64,000 bases of DNA, taken from positions 167,407,079 through 167,471,078 of the forward strand of contig CM061141.1 of the NCBI GenBank assembly GCA_030789695.1, written 5' to 3'. This stretch comes from Scilla litardierei (lineage: Eukaryota; Streptophyta; Magnoliopsida; Asparagales; Asparagaceae). Position numbers and translations under genes: made by a program. This document shows positions 45,749 through 57,815 of the stretch, piece by piece. Numbering within the stretch: the stretch's first letter is position 1; each line of letters opens with the position of its first letter. The notes beneath the pieces were generated by a model. It ran no database searches, was not told where the DNA came from, and saw only the letters and a program-made list of their open reading frames with translations.

Positions 45749-47367
45749 TGTTGTCAAATTATAGTATAAAAGATATCGAATCCTACAGGGACGGTGATAA
45801 TGTATTTGGGTTCTCAGCTTACTTTTATATCTCGAAGTGAGATAGCTATCGAGTTGAGAGAATTGGTTATTGTGTTGTTGTTGGTTTAATAATAAAAAGG
45901 ACTAGGGCGTTAGGGATCACCACTAAAACCGTCGGGGATCGACGTTGGAATTGAATCCTTACGTTGCATTAGGGTTAGGGGATTAATCTCCCAATTCGTA
46001 CCTCTCTCATGGGTTAGAATTGCGATATATTTCGGCGGCTCTCATTGACGCAATGGCGGTAGCCGTCAACATAGCGATATAGTTCATCGATGGATCCGCT
46101 CAAGGCACGAGCCGGGCATGGTCACGAGCCTTGGTTGGATCCGTCGATTTCCCTATTCGAATCCTAAGGATACCCCTTAAGCACATCAATTCCACAGACC
46201 GTGGGCATGATCTCAGAACGGGTTATTCTAGGGATTCGGTAGGAACGACTGAAATACTCCCATTTTACCCCCAATTTAACCCAGGGATCCGGATCTACAT
46301 CTCTCCCCCAGGGTCTTAGGGCTAACCCATCAACCCTAGAAAAGACTACTCGCTCATGACAATATTAACGAATAAAAACACAATTTTTAGGAGAGAAAAA
46401 CATCATGGCAATTTGATAGAATGAAAATCGAGAAACTTACAGCGAGAAATGAAGAAGAATAACAAGCAATAGATCTAAAGAAGAATCAGAGATTCCAATA
46501 TGCAAATCACAATAGAACACCAAAATAATAATCCAATAATCTTCAAGAAATCATTCTAGATCTAACAAGTATATCAATCCTAATCTCCTCTCCAAAATTA
46601 TTTCCAAAACCTCAGAAATGAAATCGCTCCCCAAATGATGTCGCAGATCCCCAGCCTTCACTCGCTTCAGCGTGCAACAGCCGCTCAAAATTCTTTTCAA
46701 AAATGGCCTTGAGCATCATCGACCGAGTGGGTGACTCGGTCGAGTAGTGGGTTGCTTGGTCGGTCGCTCGTTCCGAGTAGATGTACTGCTCGATCGAGCA
46801 TGACAGGAAATCGCCCTCCTAAAAATTCATCACTCTGTCTGCACGGGCCGAGTCAGCTCTGCTCGATTGAGTAGATAGCTGACTCGGTCGCTGAAGAAAT
46901 TGCTCGGGCCATGCATGAGATTAGTCGGGCTTCGGAATGAAAGGCTACTCGACCGAGCACTATGATTGCTCGGTCCGAGCAGGCTGCGTATCTGCTCCGT
47001 TGTTCTTCTTTTCATTTGCTCGACCGAGCAGCTGCTCTGCTCTGTCGAGTCACCTGGGAAACTTTCTCCTGCAGCATCTGAAGCTCTTCCTCTCCTCTGG
47101 TTCTCTTCTCCACTCATCCCATGGCTCTCTAAACTTGGCAAACTCCTGTAGAGCTTCGCCGACGAGCTCACTGGCGTGTCAGATGTGTCCATACCTAGAT
47201 CGGGTCCCAAATCGCTCCAAAATCCCTGAAAACTCATAAAACACTACAAAACTCGAATATAATGTTAGAAATGCGATATCGTAGGAAAATAAGGGATTTG
47301 GATGCGAAAATGGCATGGAATGCGATGTCATGATGCTATAAAAAAGGTGTAAAATATGGACACATCA
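45749..47367 (-). repeat. Athila-like 3' LTR
   Basis: Minus strand starts TGATGTGTCCATATTTTAC after the polypurine tract AAGCTTGGGAGATTT and ends TTTGACAACA at 45749; 1619 bp. Only one LTR is in the window, so ends rest on the TG...CA rule and the polypurine tract. Confidence 0.65.
46718..47049 (-). promoter_or_regulatory. CTCGGTCGAG-type array in Athila-like LTR
   Basis: Variants of CTCG-GT-CGAG or CTCG-AC-CGAG start at 46718, 46735, 46755, 46767 and 46789; 46843, 46862, 46883 and 46903 (19, 21, 20); 46948 and 46969; 47019 and 47040 (21). Groups are 45-54 bp apart. It lies 320-650 bp into the LTR on the minus strand (U3). Confidence 0.8.
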
Positions 47368-49128
47368 AAATCTCCCAAGCTTACCTCTTACTCGTCCTTG
47401 AGGAAGATGAATACTAAGTACGCCGGGAGAAAAAAAACAAAAAGAAATGAAAAATAAAAACAAGAATAAAAGAGAATGGAAATGGATGGAGGGTGCTAAG
47501 GATGTTCGGTCAGATCTCAGGCCTAAGCAGTATATCACGATGCTCTGAATAGTAAAAAATACATGCTAATGGTACTTTCAAGCTTTACAGATCATATGTC
47601 TAACATGCAATACAGACAAAAGATAGGGATCTACTGAAATAATCCTATCAACTCATATCAATCTCATGCAGGCCATAGAGTCTAGTATAAAAGGAGTTAG
47701 CAATGAACTTTTCAATCACAGATACACATGGAGCATATAGAAATCACACAGCATGCAATAGAGAATAGAAAGAGTCATGCTATTCAGTTATTCATTTCGA
47801 GTCATGAAAAATTTCCAAAATTAAAGTGTTTCGTAAAGTTTAAGTATTATCAAATCTCCCCGTTATGCACCGTCTCTACTCTAATGTCACACTCACTCAT
47901 GTGATCAGTTGGTTCACCCCCAAGCTTAGCTTAAGGCGTCGCATCTAGGAATATGATATTGAAATTTTCTTCTTCTTCCCAGTATATGTGATAACTTCTA
48001 ATGAAAGTATAGAAACGATTTTATTCATTTATTTTCTTTCTCTCTCTTTTTTTCTTTTTCACACACATATATATACACATTTTTTCTTTTTCTTTTTTTC
48101 TTTTTTTTCATTTCATTTAGAAGCTATACTTTTTCCATTCGAGATTTTTCGGGAAGTGAGATGCGGTAAGGGTAGCTGTAGGGGGTGAAACCAACTGATA
48201 TGTAGAGAACTATAAAGATATGTGGAGAAGGAAAGTAATGAATCTCTCGGTTCACTCATAAGAGGTGTACAACGGTTGAATAAGATAATACTCTAACTAA
48301 ACTCATAACTAGCATGGATATTTTCATTCATCTAGATGAACACTAAAAAAGCATGCAGTAATAGGCACAATGATGTTAAGCATGTAGATAGAAGTGAATA
48401 AGATATAAAGCAGATGCTCCAAGTGTTCTAGTGATGTGTGAACCTAGGTGCATTACCCAACATAGCACATACTAGATACTAATTCATGCATTTGATTTTC
48501 AATTCATTTCCGGCATTAAATCAGACTGATCGGCAAAAGAATATGCACGCATATAGATAGTAAAACTGAAACTACCCTAATAGCATGTCATCAGAAAGTA
48601 AGCATCGTGAATTACTACTAGGGATACGAGAAGTGTCATCATGCAGAACATCCTTAGCATAAAAAGTTAAAGGGCGGAGAAGATGGCAAAATGAAAAGAG
48701 GGATGCATGCATGGCAAAAAGCAGAAAATATGACGTAGAATGAGAAAAAGGATTAAAAAGGTGAAAAAGGGGGTGGAAAAGTGAACTAAAAAGATGAAAA
48801 AGGGATGAAAGTGTAAATGAAAAATGAAAAATAAAGCGGTAGCACTCATCCCCCCAAGTTAAACCCAGCAGTGTCCTCACTGCTGAGAAAACGCTGGTAG
48901 GCGGGAGATGATGCTAAATAGGGCGGGGTAGGTGGAGGAATATAAAATAAGAACTGTGCAAAAAGAAAGTAAAAACTGTGCAAAAAGAAGTAAAAACATG
49001 ACATGATGCAATGAAGAATAAGAATGATGCATGCCTGTGTCCTCCCTCAAGCTACCTAAGATCAGGGCCCCGAACAGACATATGTGCACGATAAAATATG
49101 AGGGAGGCAAAAACGGGTAAGGACAGCA
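47368..49128 (-). other. Athila-like 3' non-coding region
   Basis: No supported gene. Contains pyrimidine-rich low-complexity DNA (48035-48115) and a purine-rich run (48660-48840). GGTTTAACTTGGGGGG (minus strand, near 48850) is typical of the region downstream of the last ORF in this clade. Confidence 0.6.
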
Positions 49129-49522
49129 TCAAGCAGAGGCACCACCCTCTGGGAGTGGTGATGGGTCCATCTGCTGTGGACCAGGAGATGAGGGTGGATC
49201 TGGTTGGAATTCAGTAGGTGGGTCAGTTCGCCAATGCCTAACTTTGTTGCGGAGGCGCGAGAGGTCCTGTTCAACGGATTGTCTAGTTAAGCCGCCTCCT
49301 TGACCTGATCGCCCTGGTTAGCATCACGAAGGTGCCATCATAAATTGCATCGCCGATCTGAAGAGGCTCAGGGGGGAGTGGGGTGGTGGGTGGCTGAGAG
49401 TAATTGGTGGATGGTTCACCAACAGTGTTTGTTTGAGTGGGCGAGCGTGTACGACGGGTACGCCGAGTAGGCCTAGGGTTTGGTGTGCCGGTGTTGGTGG
49501 GTCTAGCACGATGGGGTGGCAT
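49129..49522 (-). pseudogene. Athila-like env-position ORF, remnant
   Basis: Met at 49522 starts MPPHRARPTNTGTPNPRP, a basic Pro/Arg/Thr-rich N-terminus, running to RSRRRLN (49283); after a frame change the reading QSVEQDLSRLRNKVRHWR...GGASA ends at 49129. The central domain expected of such ORFs is missing. Position after pol matches the env-like ORF of Athila elements. No signal peptide or membrane helix. Confidence 0.5.
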
Positions 49523-49754
49523 CGTGTAAGCGGTATAAAAGAGTTCGGTAGTATGTAAAGTAAATAGAGGAACGAATGTACCGACTAGAATGAGATGGCG
49601 TTGCGATCGGTCACGTGATTGCCGCTGATCTAAAGTGTCCCCCAAGCTGCTTCTAGACGTGTCTTCTGACGTAGGCAAATCGTACCTGAAATAGAGATAG
49701 GAAAAATGTCAGTATATTAAACTTAAAAATAGGGGAAATGATGACTTTGGGTTG
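49523..49754 (-). other. Leader of the env-position ORF
   Basis: Non-coding as far as I can see. GC-rich simple-sequence DNA (GGC/GGGGAA runs) lies just beyond, at about 49840-49985. Confidence 0.4.
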
Positions 49755-50652
49755 CTTGACCGAGCAGTTATACTGCTCGGTCCGAGCTGTGCTGCTCGGT
49801 GGAAATTTCTGAACGAGGAGAGAGAGGGAGGGGGTTCTGTGCGGTGCGATGAGAGAGGAGGGGGTAATGGTGGAGGAGGATTGTGGGGGCGTGGGGGTGG
49901 GCGGCACCGACGGCGGCGGCGATGCCGGCGGCGGCCGTCGTCGATTAGGAAAGGGGAAGGGGGAAGGGGGAAGGGGAGAGAGAGGGGCAACTGACCGGAC
50001 GACGCACAGGAGGTGGCAGCCGCTAAGAGTTGTTGACCAGGTCGAGAGGAAGGGGTAGCTCGGTGGTTGATTAGGGTAGAATGACTAAGGGTAAGGGTTA
50101 AAGGGCGGTTTAGGGTAAAAGAAAACAGCTTGAACCCGATTTCTAAAAATACGCCCCGAAATCAACCGCAGCTGACTCGAACCGAGCAATCAGATTGCTC
50201 GGTCAAGCTAGCTACAAGATAAATTGAGATGTAATTCAAATACTCCCTTCAACTTGCTCGGTCGAGCAGACTGTTACTCGGTTGAGCAGGAAACCGCTCG
50301 GACCGGGCTGCTGCTGCTCGAACCGTGTAGACAGAACATCATTTTCTTCAAGTTTTGATGAGACTGTTCTACTCGATCGAGCAGTCGGCTGCTCAGTCGA
50401 GTCGATGTCTGCTCGGACCGAGCAAATGTTTGCTCGGACCAAGCAAATGCTGCTCGGGCCGTGTAGACAGAGTGACGATTCTCCTTTGTTTGGGTGACCC
50501 TGCGCTGCTCGACCGAGCAGTCGAATGCTTGGTCGAGTCGATGCCTACTCGGACCGAGCTGAAGATGCTCCGGCCGTGCAGGCAGAGTGATGATTTGTCC
50601 CTCTTTTTCGTATCTGCGCTGCTCGACCGAGCAGAGTGTCTGCTCGGTCGAG
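49755..50652 (-). promoter_or_regulatory. CTCGGTCGAG-type quartet array upstream of env-position ORF
   Basis: Words start at 49755, 49776, 49795; then 50176, 50198 | 50257, 50277, 50297, 50317 | 50372, 50392, 50412, 50433, 50453 | 50508, 50528, 50548, 50568 | 50622, 50643. Spacing 20-22 bp within groups, 54-59 bp between consecutive groups from 50176. It is a second array, separate from that in the LTR, between the end of pol and the env-position ORF. Confidence 0.9.
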
Positions 50653-50956
50653 TCACCTGTGTCTTCTTTTTGCCCCTTTTTCTTTGGTTTTCTCTCCAAA
50701 TATGTTGCTCTCCTCTAGCTTCCTTCCGTTAGAAACGTTGATTTGCGTGTTGCCTCATGTCCAACCTGTGAAAAGGAGGACTTCATCAAATTTTTTGTGT
50801 TTTTAAGAGAGATGAATATCCCTTTTATTTGGTTTTCTTAGATAGATAGAGTAAAAGAAATAAGAAGTTGAGAAAGGAAAATCTAAGGTATAAGAGATTG
50901 TGTTGACTCCCAATAAGCGCTCGTTTTGAGTCATGAGCTCGACTCCCTCAAGTTTT

Positions 50957-51236
50957 TCAACAGTCGACGGGGGACCCCTCGATGAAGTATGTCTCCTCTT
51001 GTCCTATTGGTTCTCCTGCTCTGTACGACTTAATCCTCTGGCCATTTACTTTGAAATTTCTGTTTTTCCTTCCAGCTCAACGGCACCTCCCGGAGATAAG
51101 CTTACTATCTTGTAAGGGCCGGACCACCTTGACTTTAGTTTCCCGGGGAAGAGGCGTAACCTTGAATTGTAGAGGAGTGCCTGGTCACTAACATCATGGC
51201 GAACCACCGTGATGTTCCTATCATGATAAGCTTTGG
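50957..51236 (-). pseudogene. Athila-like pol, C-terminal end of integrase
   Basis: Reads KAYHDRNI...ALLYNSRLRLFPGKLKSRW and GPYKIVSLSPGGAVEL, a well-known C-terminal integrase segment of Athila/Tat polyproteins. A one-base frameshift near 51045 is followed by the expected KVNGQRIKSY and a stop at 50957. Truncated upstream by E4. Confidence 0.85.
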
Positions 51237-51744
51237 TGTTGAGTATTGGACTCCCCGGATTTGGTTTTGGATGATGAACAAACATAAATATATCGTGAAC
51301 TAACTCTTTGTGAGCGCAGTTATGGAAATCGTCGCCAAATTCATATGAACATCCAAAGCGACGTCTCGAGACTTCTCAAAGCACGTGATTGTATGCCTAA
51401 AGCTTCGTTGAAGCTTTTGGACCATTATTGAAGTCATGAAGATTCGGATCGAAGCTTTTGAAGACGGTTCGTCAAGTTTTATTTATAGTCTTTTAGCTTC
51501 GTTCCGTAGAATGTTAAGCCTTGAGTAGGTCTTACGTTTTAATCTTCATAACGCTCATATCTTAGAGCTAGGATCTTAGCAGAAGTCCATACGAACTTTC
51601 CCGAAGCTTCGCGCTTCGATTCGCGACTTCTTGTGCATGTTAGTTGGTTCAAGAAGAAGAACCAACCGACTAGATGGTGATCTAGTCGGTCGGCAATGTT
51701 TCTTGGACCGACTAGTTTGCCTTCTCAATTCTAAGCTCTTTACT
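51237..51744 (+). repeat. E4 5' LTR, first part
   Basis: Matches the start of E3 LTRs. Array words at 51664, 51682 and 51706 (18, 24) precede the break. TTACT (51740-51744) is the LARD target duplication. Confidence 0.92.
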
Positions 51745-53937
51745 TGTAACGGCCGCTTTCCGACAGTTCGTATTTTCTGCGTGCACGTGCTTTATCGTGC
51801 ACGTATTTTACTTGGTTAGTTTTGGGCTCCGGCATATGCGATGTGATATGCCGTTGCGAACGTGGCTCGTTTTCTCGCAAAATGACTTTGAACGATAGGG
51901 GCGTTTTAGTCATTTGACTCAAAACACCGTTTCCAATTTTACGTAAATTCTTGGTAGGCGTTATGCACGATTGGACTCCGTAGATCTGTGCGTCTCGTCT
52001 CCACGATCGTCCCGGTATTTTCGGATTATTTTTCCGACGCCCGTAGTGGAAGATATCCCCTAATCAATTCTCAACCGTTGATTAGCCTCTAATCAATTTC
52101 GAATTTCAAATCACTAATCAAATCTAAGAGAATCCCTCATACGTAGCATGGGATTATTCTCCCACTATTTGGTACCCCTAACTACACGCCCCTCCTCTCA
52201 CATAACCTCTCTCTTAGTCACCTAAATATACCCTATTTATACCCCAATTAGCAAATTTTCCTAACTTACAAAACCAAACCTATCCTCTCCCTAACTCACG
52301 CACGCAAGGGGGGAAACCCATTTGGCCGATTTTTTCTTCTTCCTCCAGCCACTGACGGCCACCTCTAGCTCCCCAACTCCGGCCAACATCATCTCCTCCT
52401 CCTCCTCCATCTCCTCCATTCTAAGACCTCCAAAACCCATCAAAAACACCAAATATTCATAGCCCAGGCCAGAACTGCGACCTGCCGGAAAACACCACCG
52501 GCCACCCCCTCCGGTGACCACCACCCCCGATCAACTCCTCTCTGACCCCCCAAGCATCTCCACCTCCCCTTACCCTCTTCCCTCATCTCTATCTCCCTCA
52601 AAACGCTTTCAAACACAACCCAAACGACAGTTTTACAGATCTGCGCCACCGCCGGAAAAACTCACGCCCACCGGCCATCCGGCCACCTACGACGACCACC
52701 CTACCGCCGTTGGATTCCTATCGAAACCACCTACCAACTGCAATTTTCCTCACGCTCATGGCCCACCTGTAGCTTCTGGAATCCTCGTCGGAACACGTCG
52801 CATCTGCTGTTTTTCACAGATCTGGAAGCTGAACTTCGCCGCCCGCGCACGGCCACCTCCGACCACCCCTGGCGACAACTCCACTGCCGTTGGCTTCGTT
52901 TTGAAGTCCTTTACCCACTGCAGCTTTCCGTTCCCGCTTTTCGTCTCCGAAATTTCACTGAGACGCGCGACAACGGATGTGGCGCGAATCTGTCCTCCCC
53001 GGCTTCTCACGGCCGCCCACCGCCGTGCGCTCACGCCGTCGGCCATCCACCGGGCCGAGCATCTTCCTTTGGTCCCACTTCATCTACCAACAGCCCCCTT
53101 GGACTCTTGGAGTTCATGTGCGTTGCCGCACGCATGTACTTTTACCCGACGTCGCCGTTATCGTGAAGAACCGTTGCGCTACTCGCAACGGGAAGGAGAT
53201 CGCTGATTAGCTCGCTAATTTCACGTCATCATCCCGCTGTCCAGAGGTACCTCGCTGCGCTACCCACGGCCGAGGAGTTCCAGACGACGTCGACGTTTTG
53301 CCGTTCAGACCCGACTTCCACTTGTTGGACGACATTACGAGGTTAGTTTCCCTAACGAGTAGTAAAACCCACACCGTAGCAAAACTGAACCCTAAACTAA
53401 AACTGGACAGCTACAATTAAATTTACTTTTCGCATCAGTAAAATGTTGTCACTATAGAAAATCGACCATCTGACAATTTTCTGTGCATATAGGGTAGTGG
53501 TCGATTTAGGCTGAACAAGAACACCAAATTGTGACTTTGACAAATAGGGTAGTCCCGATAACCTAGAAACGAACCTAAATAGGATTTGATGGAAATCGCG
53601 ACCTGACACCATCGCCGTGACACTATTTCAGACGGACTTCCGCGGACGAGACGCTTGGACGAGACGCTTCGGGAGGACGACACACTCGCCATCGCAGGCA
53701 AGTGTATCCACTTGCACTTTTGGCCGTGCTTAGGCCCTAGTTGGTTAGAATTGTTAACTGTGAACAAATAGAACCGGACGTGAAATGATAGCGTCCGAGA
53801 CGACTCCTGACGGCTCAGACTTGACGACGAAGTCTGAGCCTGACAACAACAACTTTTGAATATTGTAGGGCTATCATGTGTGTGCGTGCGTGTGGACACC
53901 CTAGAATAACAACTCCCTACACTTGTCATGTCGTGTC

Positions 53938-54270
53938 CTGTTACACAAAAAGCCTTCGGGCGTTTCGGATGCTTTCCTAGCGGAAGTGATCCCCGTGATA
54001 CAAAAAGCCTTCGGGCGTTTCGGATGCTTTCCTAGCGGAAGTGATCCCTGTTACACAAAAAGCCTTCGGGCGTTTCGGATGCTTTCCTAGCGGAAGTGAT
54101 CCCTGTTACACAAAAAGCCTTCGGGCGTTTCGGATGCTTTCCTAGCGGAAGTGATCCCTGTTACACAAAAAGCCTTCGGGCGTTTCAGATGCTTTCCTAG
54201 CGGAAGTGATCCCTGTTACACAAAAAGCCTTCGGGCGTTTCGGATGTTTTCCTAGCGGAAATGATCCCTG
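53938..54270 (+). repeat. 55-bp minisatellite in LARD 5' LTR, six units
   Basis: CAAAAAGCC begins at 53946, 54001, 54056, 54111, 54166 and 54221: exactly 55 bp apart. Each unit has CCTTCGGGCGTTTCGGATG and CCTAGCGGAAGTGATCC. Confidence 0.95.
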
Positions 54271-54586
54271 TAAATCTTGTCCTGAGTTCCTGGGGTTTGG
54301 GGTTGGGTTGAGCGTGCGCACGGCAAGAGGGTCTGATCCCCCTCGAACCGTAAGGCGTGAACCCTTTCGTGTCTCACTTGTCTTGTCTTGTCTTGTCTTG
54401 TCTTGTCCCGTCACGTCCTGACTTGTCTTGACACCTGTAGGTTAGTCCCGTAGTTGGTAGCACACGCTACGACTACCACTTGCTACGCTTTACTTTCCTG
54501 CTGCGTTACTTCTGTTTGTTACTCTGTTATAACTCCAGCATGCTAATCAACCAGTAAACCGTTGTTTAAAGTTCGGTGCACTTGCA

Positions 54587-54656
54587 GTAAAGTCTAACCC
54601 TTCTTGTAGACTTTACCTGACGTACAGTTCCTTTCTCTTGGGTGTTGTACGTCAGG
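54587..54656 (+). other. Two adjacent perfect hairpins in LARD LTR
   Basis: GTAAAGTCTA/TAGACTTTAC (54587-54596, 54607-54616) and CCTGACGTAC/GTACGTCAGG (54616-54625, 54647-54656), ten pairs each, loops 10 and 21 nt. Second LTR: 60712-60781, stems unchanged. Same place and loop length as in the chromovirus, different stem bases. Confidence 0.8.
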
Positions 54657-55055
54657 TGTTCAGCCAGAGAAACGTGGACGAGGCAGACTCACTGGAGTAC
54701 GAGGAGCCGAGGACGTCGACCCAGAGTACGTGCTTGACAAGGACCAGACCTTGAGGTCTTTTAGTCTTTTAGTCGTCACTTTCAGAGGTTACTACTTTTA
54801 GTTTGCTTTTAGATAGTTTGTTGCCACGCTTAGGCTTCTTTTTAGACTTTGTACTTGTTGAATATTATATCTCTAATTTAATGAATGCAACTTCCTTTCT
54901 GTACTTCTGTTGTTTCGAACTTTATTAATGCAAGAACCTGAAGTTTTTAAAATGGTACCCCTACAGACGCTTATTGGGTCAGCGCTTCTCAGCTCTGGCC
55001 TAAGCGGGCCTTAGTCACGCTCCGCCTCCGACCTTTTGGGAAGCGGGGCGTGACA

Positions 55056-57815
55056 GGTTTTAGTGGTGGCCCATGCAGGTCATGCAAAAGTTCGGAACAA
55101 TAAAAGTACCGCATTCATTTAATATCCACGTACAAGTCTGAATTAGTTTCCCAGTCTTAGTTAGTGGGAAGACTTAGGTAGACGTCCCAATTGGATAGTC
55201 TGACGCCTTGGTTAGGAATTAGTCATCCTCGTCCTAGAATACCTTAGTAGCCACTTGACTCTGGCCGTGTTAAATTTCCAGAGCCCTTCTTCTAGTCGCT
55301 CGCCCAGCTCCATCGACTTCGGGCCCAACAGCACGTGGAACTTTTCCCCCTAGATCCTGATTGTAGTTCAGCTCGTTAGGAAATCTTAGCGCCGAGCTCT
55401 CCTGATCTATAGACGACCCGATGAGTAGGACCCCTGACTTCTAGCGACTACCTGATCCTTACCCTTTCGTGTTATCGACCGTAGAGTCCCATCGTAGCTT
55501 CGTGAATCGTATCCTAAGTGTGTAACCGTCATGCGAACATTTTCCTTTCTTCTGATTCCCGTGATCGTTTTCGGACGATTATCGTTGATCCTTCGAATCC
55601 CTTCCTTGGCCTATTCTGCTTCCCCTAAAAGTATTTTTCGAAATTTATTATTAAGTTTTTTTTCGCTCAGCTTAATTTCTTTGAAAACCCCTACATTATG
55701 TATTTTAAAATTTCTTGTTTTTTTGGTTGAGTTAAAATTCTTTCACCGATTTTAAAACCTCCTTGGTCGTAAAATTATTTTACTATCCCGTGCCTATTTT
55801 CAAATCGGTATCTTCCGTACTTCAGTTTTAAACCTTATTATCAAATTCTATAATCCAATATATATATATATATATTACTTTTCTAAACTACAAAAAAAAA
55901 TTATTTCTAATCACTTACCGTACATACTTTTAAAATATTTTCTAAATTAGAGGGAACTCCAATTATTTTATTATTATTAATATATCAGGTTTATGTTCTT
56001 CGTGACCACATTTCAAACCTTTGTGTAAGCTTATTTTCATTTGCAAAACAATCGTTTCCCACCCTACCCATCCTTCATTCGTCTTACTTTTTCCAAAATT
56101 TTAATTTACTACATCTGCTCACTTTTAAGTATGTAAACACATATATATATTTAAAAGTATTTGATACCATATTTTACACGTAATTCTTCTTTCAACTATC
56201 TAATTATTTTTTTTAAAATAATAATAATAATAATAATAATAATAACGAATATTTTTGTTCCATCCAACCAATCATCTTCTTACTCCGCCTTATTTGAACT
56301 TATTCTTTCCGATTTATTTCGTTACACTTTTGGTTTCCGTTTCTTTTTTTGGTGTAGACATTAGTCCTTGTAGTTGTCTATAGGAGTAGTCCATTGGTAG
56401 GTGATGTTGTCATGATGCGTGAGTATAGGTAAGAGTGTGTAGACCTGTATGAGTGTGTCATCTTTAGGATCCTGATAATAGCCTTTTTGTGTCTTGAATG
56501 TGTACTCAGTGTTAACCAAGATAGGATTGAAGTTGTCTGAATGACGGTATTCATACATATATGAATAGGGTCATAGCAGGCAATTTCCGTAGGCGTAGTT
56601 TTTCGCGATTATAGAATAGCTTATCTTTGACTTCGTGCGATTGTATTAAAACTTTGTTTTTCTTTTAAACCAAACCTTTAAAGTTTTCGAAGTTAGCTCA
56701 CAAGATCACAAATCAATTATCCTTCCTCATCCATTACCACGACTCCACACGTTTTTCCAAATGTTTTAAAAATGAGGCACTGGTTTTAAGTTTCCCTTTC
56801 TCTTCTCTCTCTCCATTTAGAAATATTATGTTATGGTTGTTATGGTTGTTATAATTTTGGGACTAGCTATTATTGTGGTAGGATTTTGTTTGCGGGTAGG
56901 CTCAGGGAGAGATGAGATTTGTTATAGCAATGATTAACCGATTTTGGAACAATAGGATGTTGGAATAGATTTCTTTCGGATGAAAAGAATGGGCTGTCAA
57001 AGACTTATTTATTATACCGAGGTGTGAAGGACCCAATGGAGAACTCTAATTGGATGAAATTATGTACAGGGAGATGAGTACTTAATCGATCTGAAACTTT
57101 GACGAGTGATAGATAAGAGTAGCTAGGACGTGATAGTATGATTTGGAGTGATCATGAGATTGAGTAGAGCTTTTATTAGCATCGAGACTTGATCGTTGAG
57201 TTGACGTGAGAAGACATTGGGGGTAACACGACGCGTTGAGGTAAATGGATGTTTAGGTAGTCGGACTTAATATTTCTTGGGATTAGCTATAGTAGGTAGG
57301 TTGAGATTGATCTTGATAGTCCAAATTTTTGGCAGATAGATTTGTGGGAAGATGTGACAAGGGATGTATTAAGGACACGGCGATTGTTGATTCATGAAAG
57401 GTGTTGTAAGATTGACAAAGTTTTTTTGTCTTGGATTGGTGATCGACTAGAAATTTTTTTTTTGCGATTGATTAATATTGGGAAGAGATCGAGAGTTTAA
57501 AGGATTGTTTTTGAGCAATGATGTTTAGTGGAGTAGTATGGTATGAGAAGATGCTTATTATTCTTTCATGAGAACTTGGGTTGGAAATTTGAACAGTTAG
57601 TGATGGGTCTATGGCTAAGTATTAGGAGGTGAGTTTAGTCGTGGCTTTATCTAGTGAAAAGAAGGATTATGATGGATTATTTGAGGAACGATATTGAAGT
57701 TATAAGATTAGTAATCATTAAGTGGTATATGGGAGTCGTAGGCATAAGTATATATAGATATTATTATTATTAATGAGTGATTCCGAGGGCGGAATCATTT
57801 CTAAGGTGGGTAGAA
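55056..57815 (+). other. LARD internal region, non-coding
   Basis: Starts with the chromovirus-like GGTTTTAGTGGTGGCCCATG, then AT-rich DNA with (TA)n near 55857-55875 and (AAT)n at 56218-56245. Ends GATTCCGAGGGCGGAATCAT...GGTGGGTAGAA, a polypurine-like tract like the chromovirus tail. No gag, pol or conserved motif in any frame. Confidence 0.8.

Larger units (their letters stand above)
45749..51236 (-). mobile_element. Athila-like Ty3/gypsy element, 3' part, minus strand
   Basis: On the minus strand: the pol end (51236-50957), array, env-like remnant, a long 3' region with GGTTTAACTTGGGGGGATGAG and GACGAGTAAGAGGTAAGCTTGGGAG words typical of Athila/Tat elements, then an LTR (47367-45749). E4 cut its pol at 51236; the 5' half should lie beyond the window. 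The clade is inferred from pol end and layout. Confidence 0.75.
51745..55055 (+). repeat. LARD 5' LTR
   Basis: TATA box CTATTTATAC at 52233; no quartet array, only isolated inverted repeats (CGGCATAT/ATATGCCG at 51830-51853; GTGCACGT twice near 51781 and 51797). C-rich exon-like stretch 52300-53200, a 55-bp minisatellite, hairpins 54587-54656. Open frames at 52514-53210 and opposite are composition effects: they are not conserved in sense between the LTRs (stop and frame differences). Confidence 0.92.

Noticed and set aside
49709..50058. Minus- and plus-strand ORFs over GGC/GGGGAA runs near the Athila-like array
   Set aside because: Simple-sequence composition gives open frames on both strands.
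52514..53210. 230-codon ORF in LARD 5' LTR
   Set aside because: The 3' LTR copy reads differently (frame and stops change), and the product is Pro/Thr/Arg-rich without a domain; probably C-rich leader DNA.
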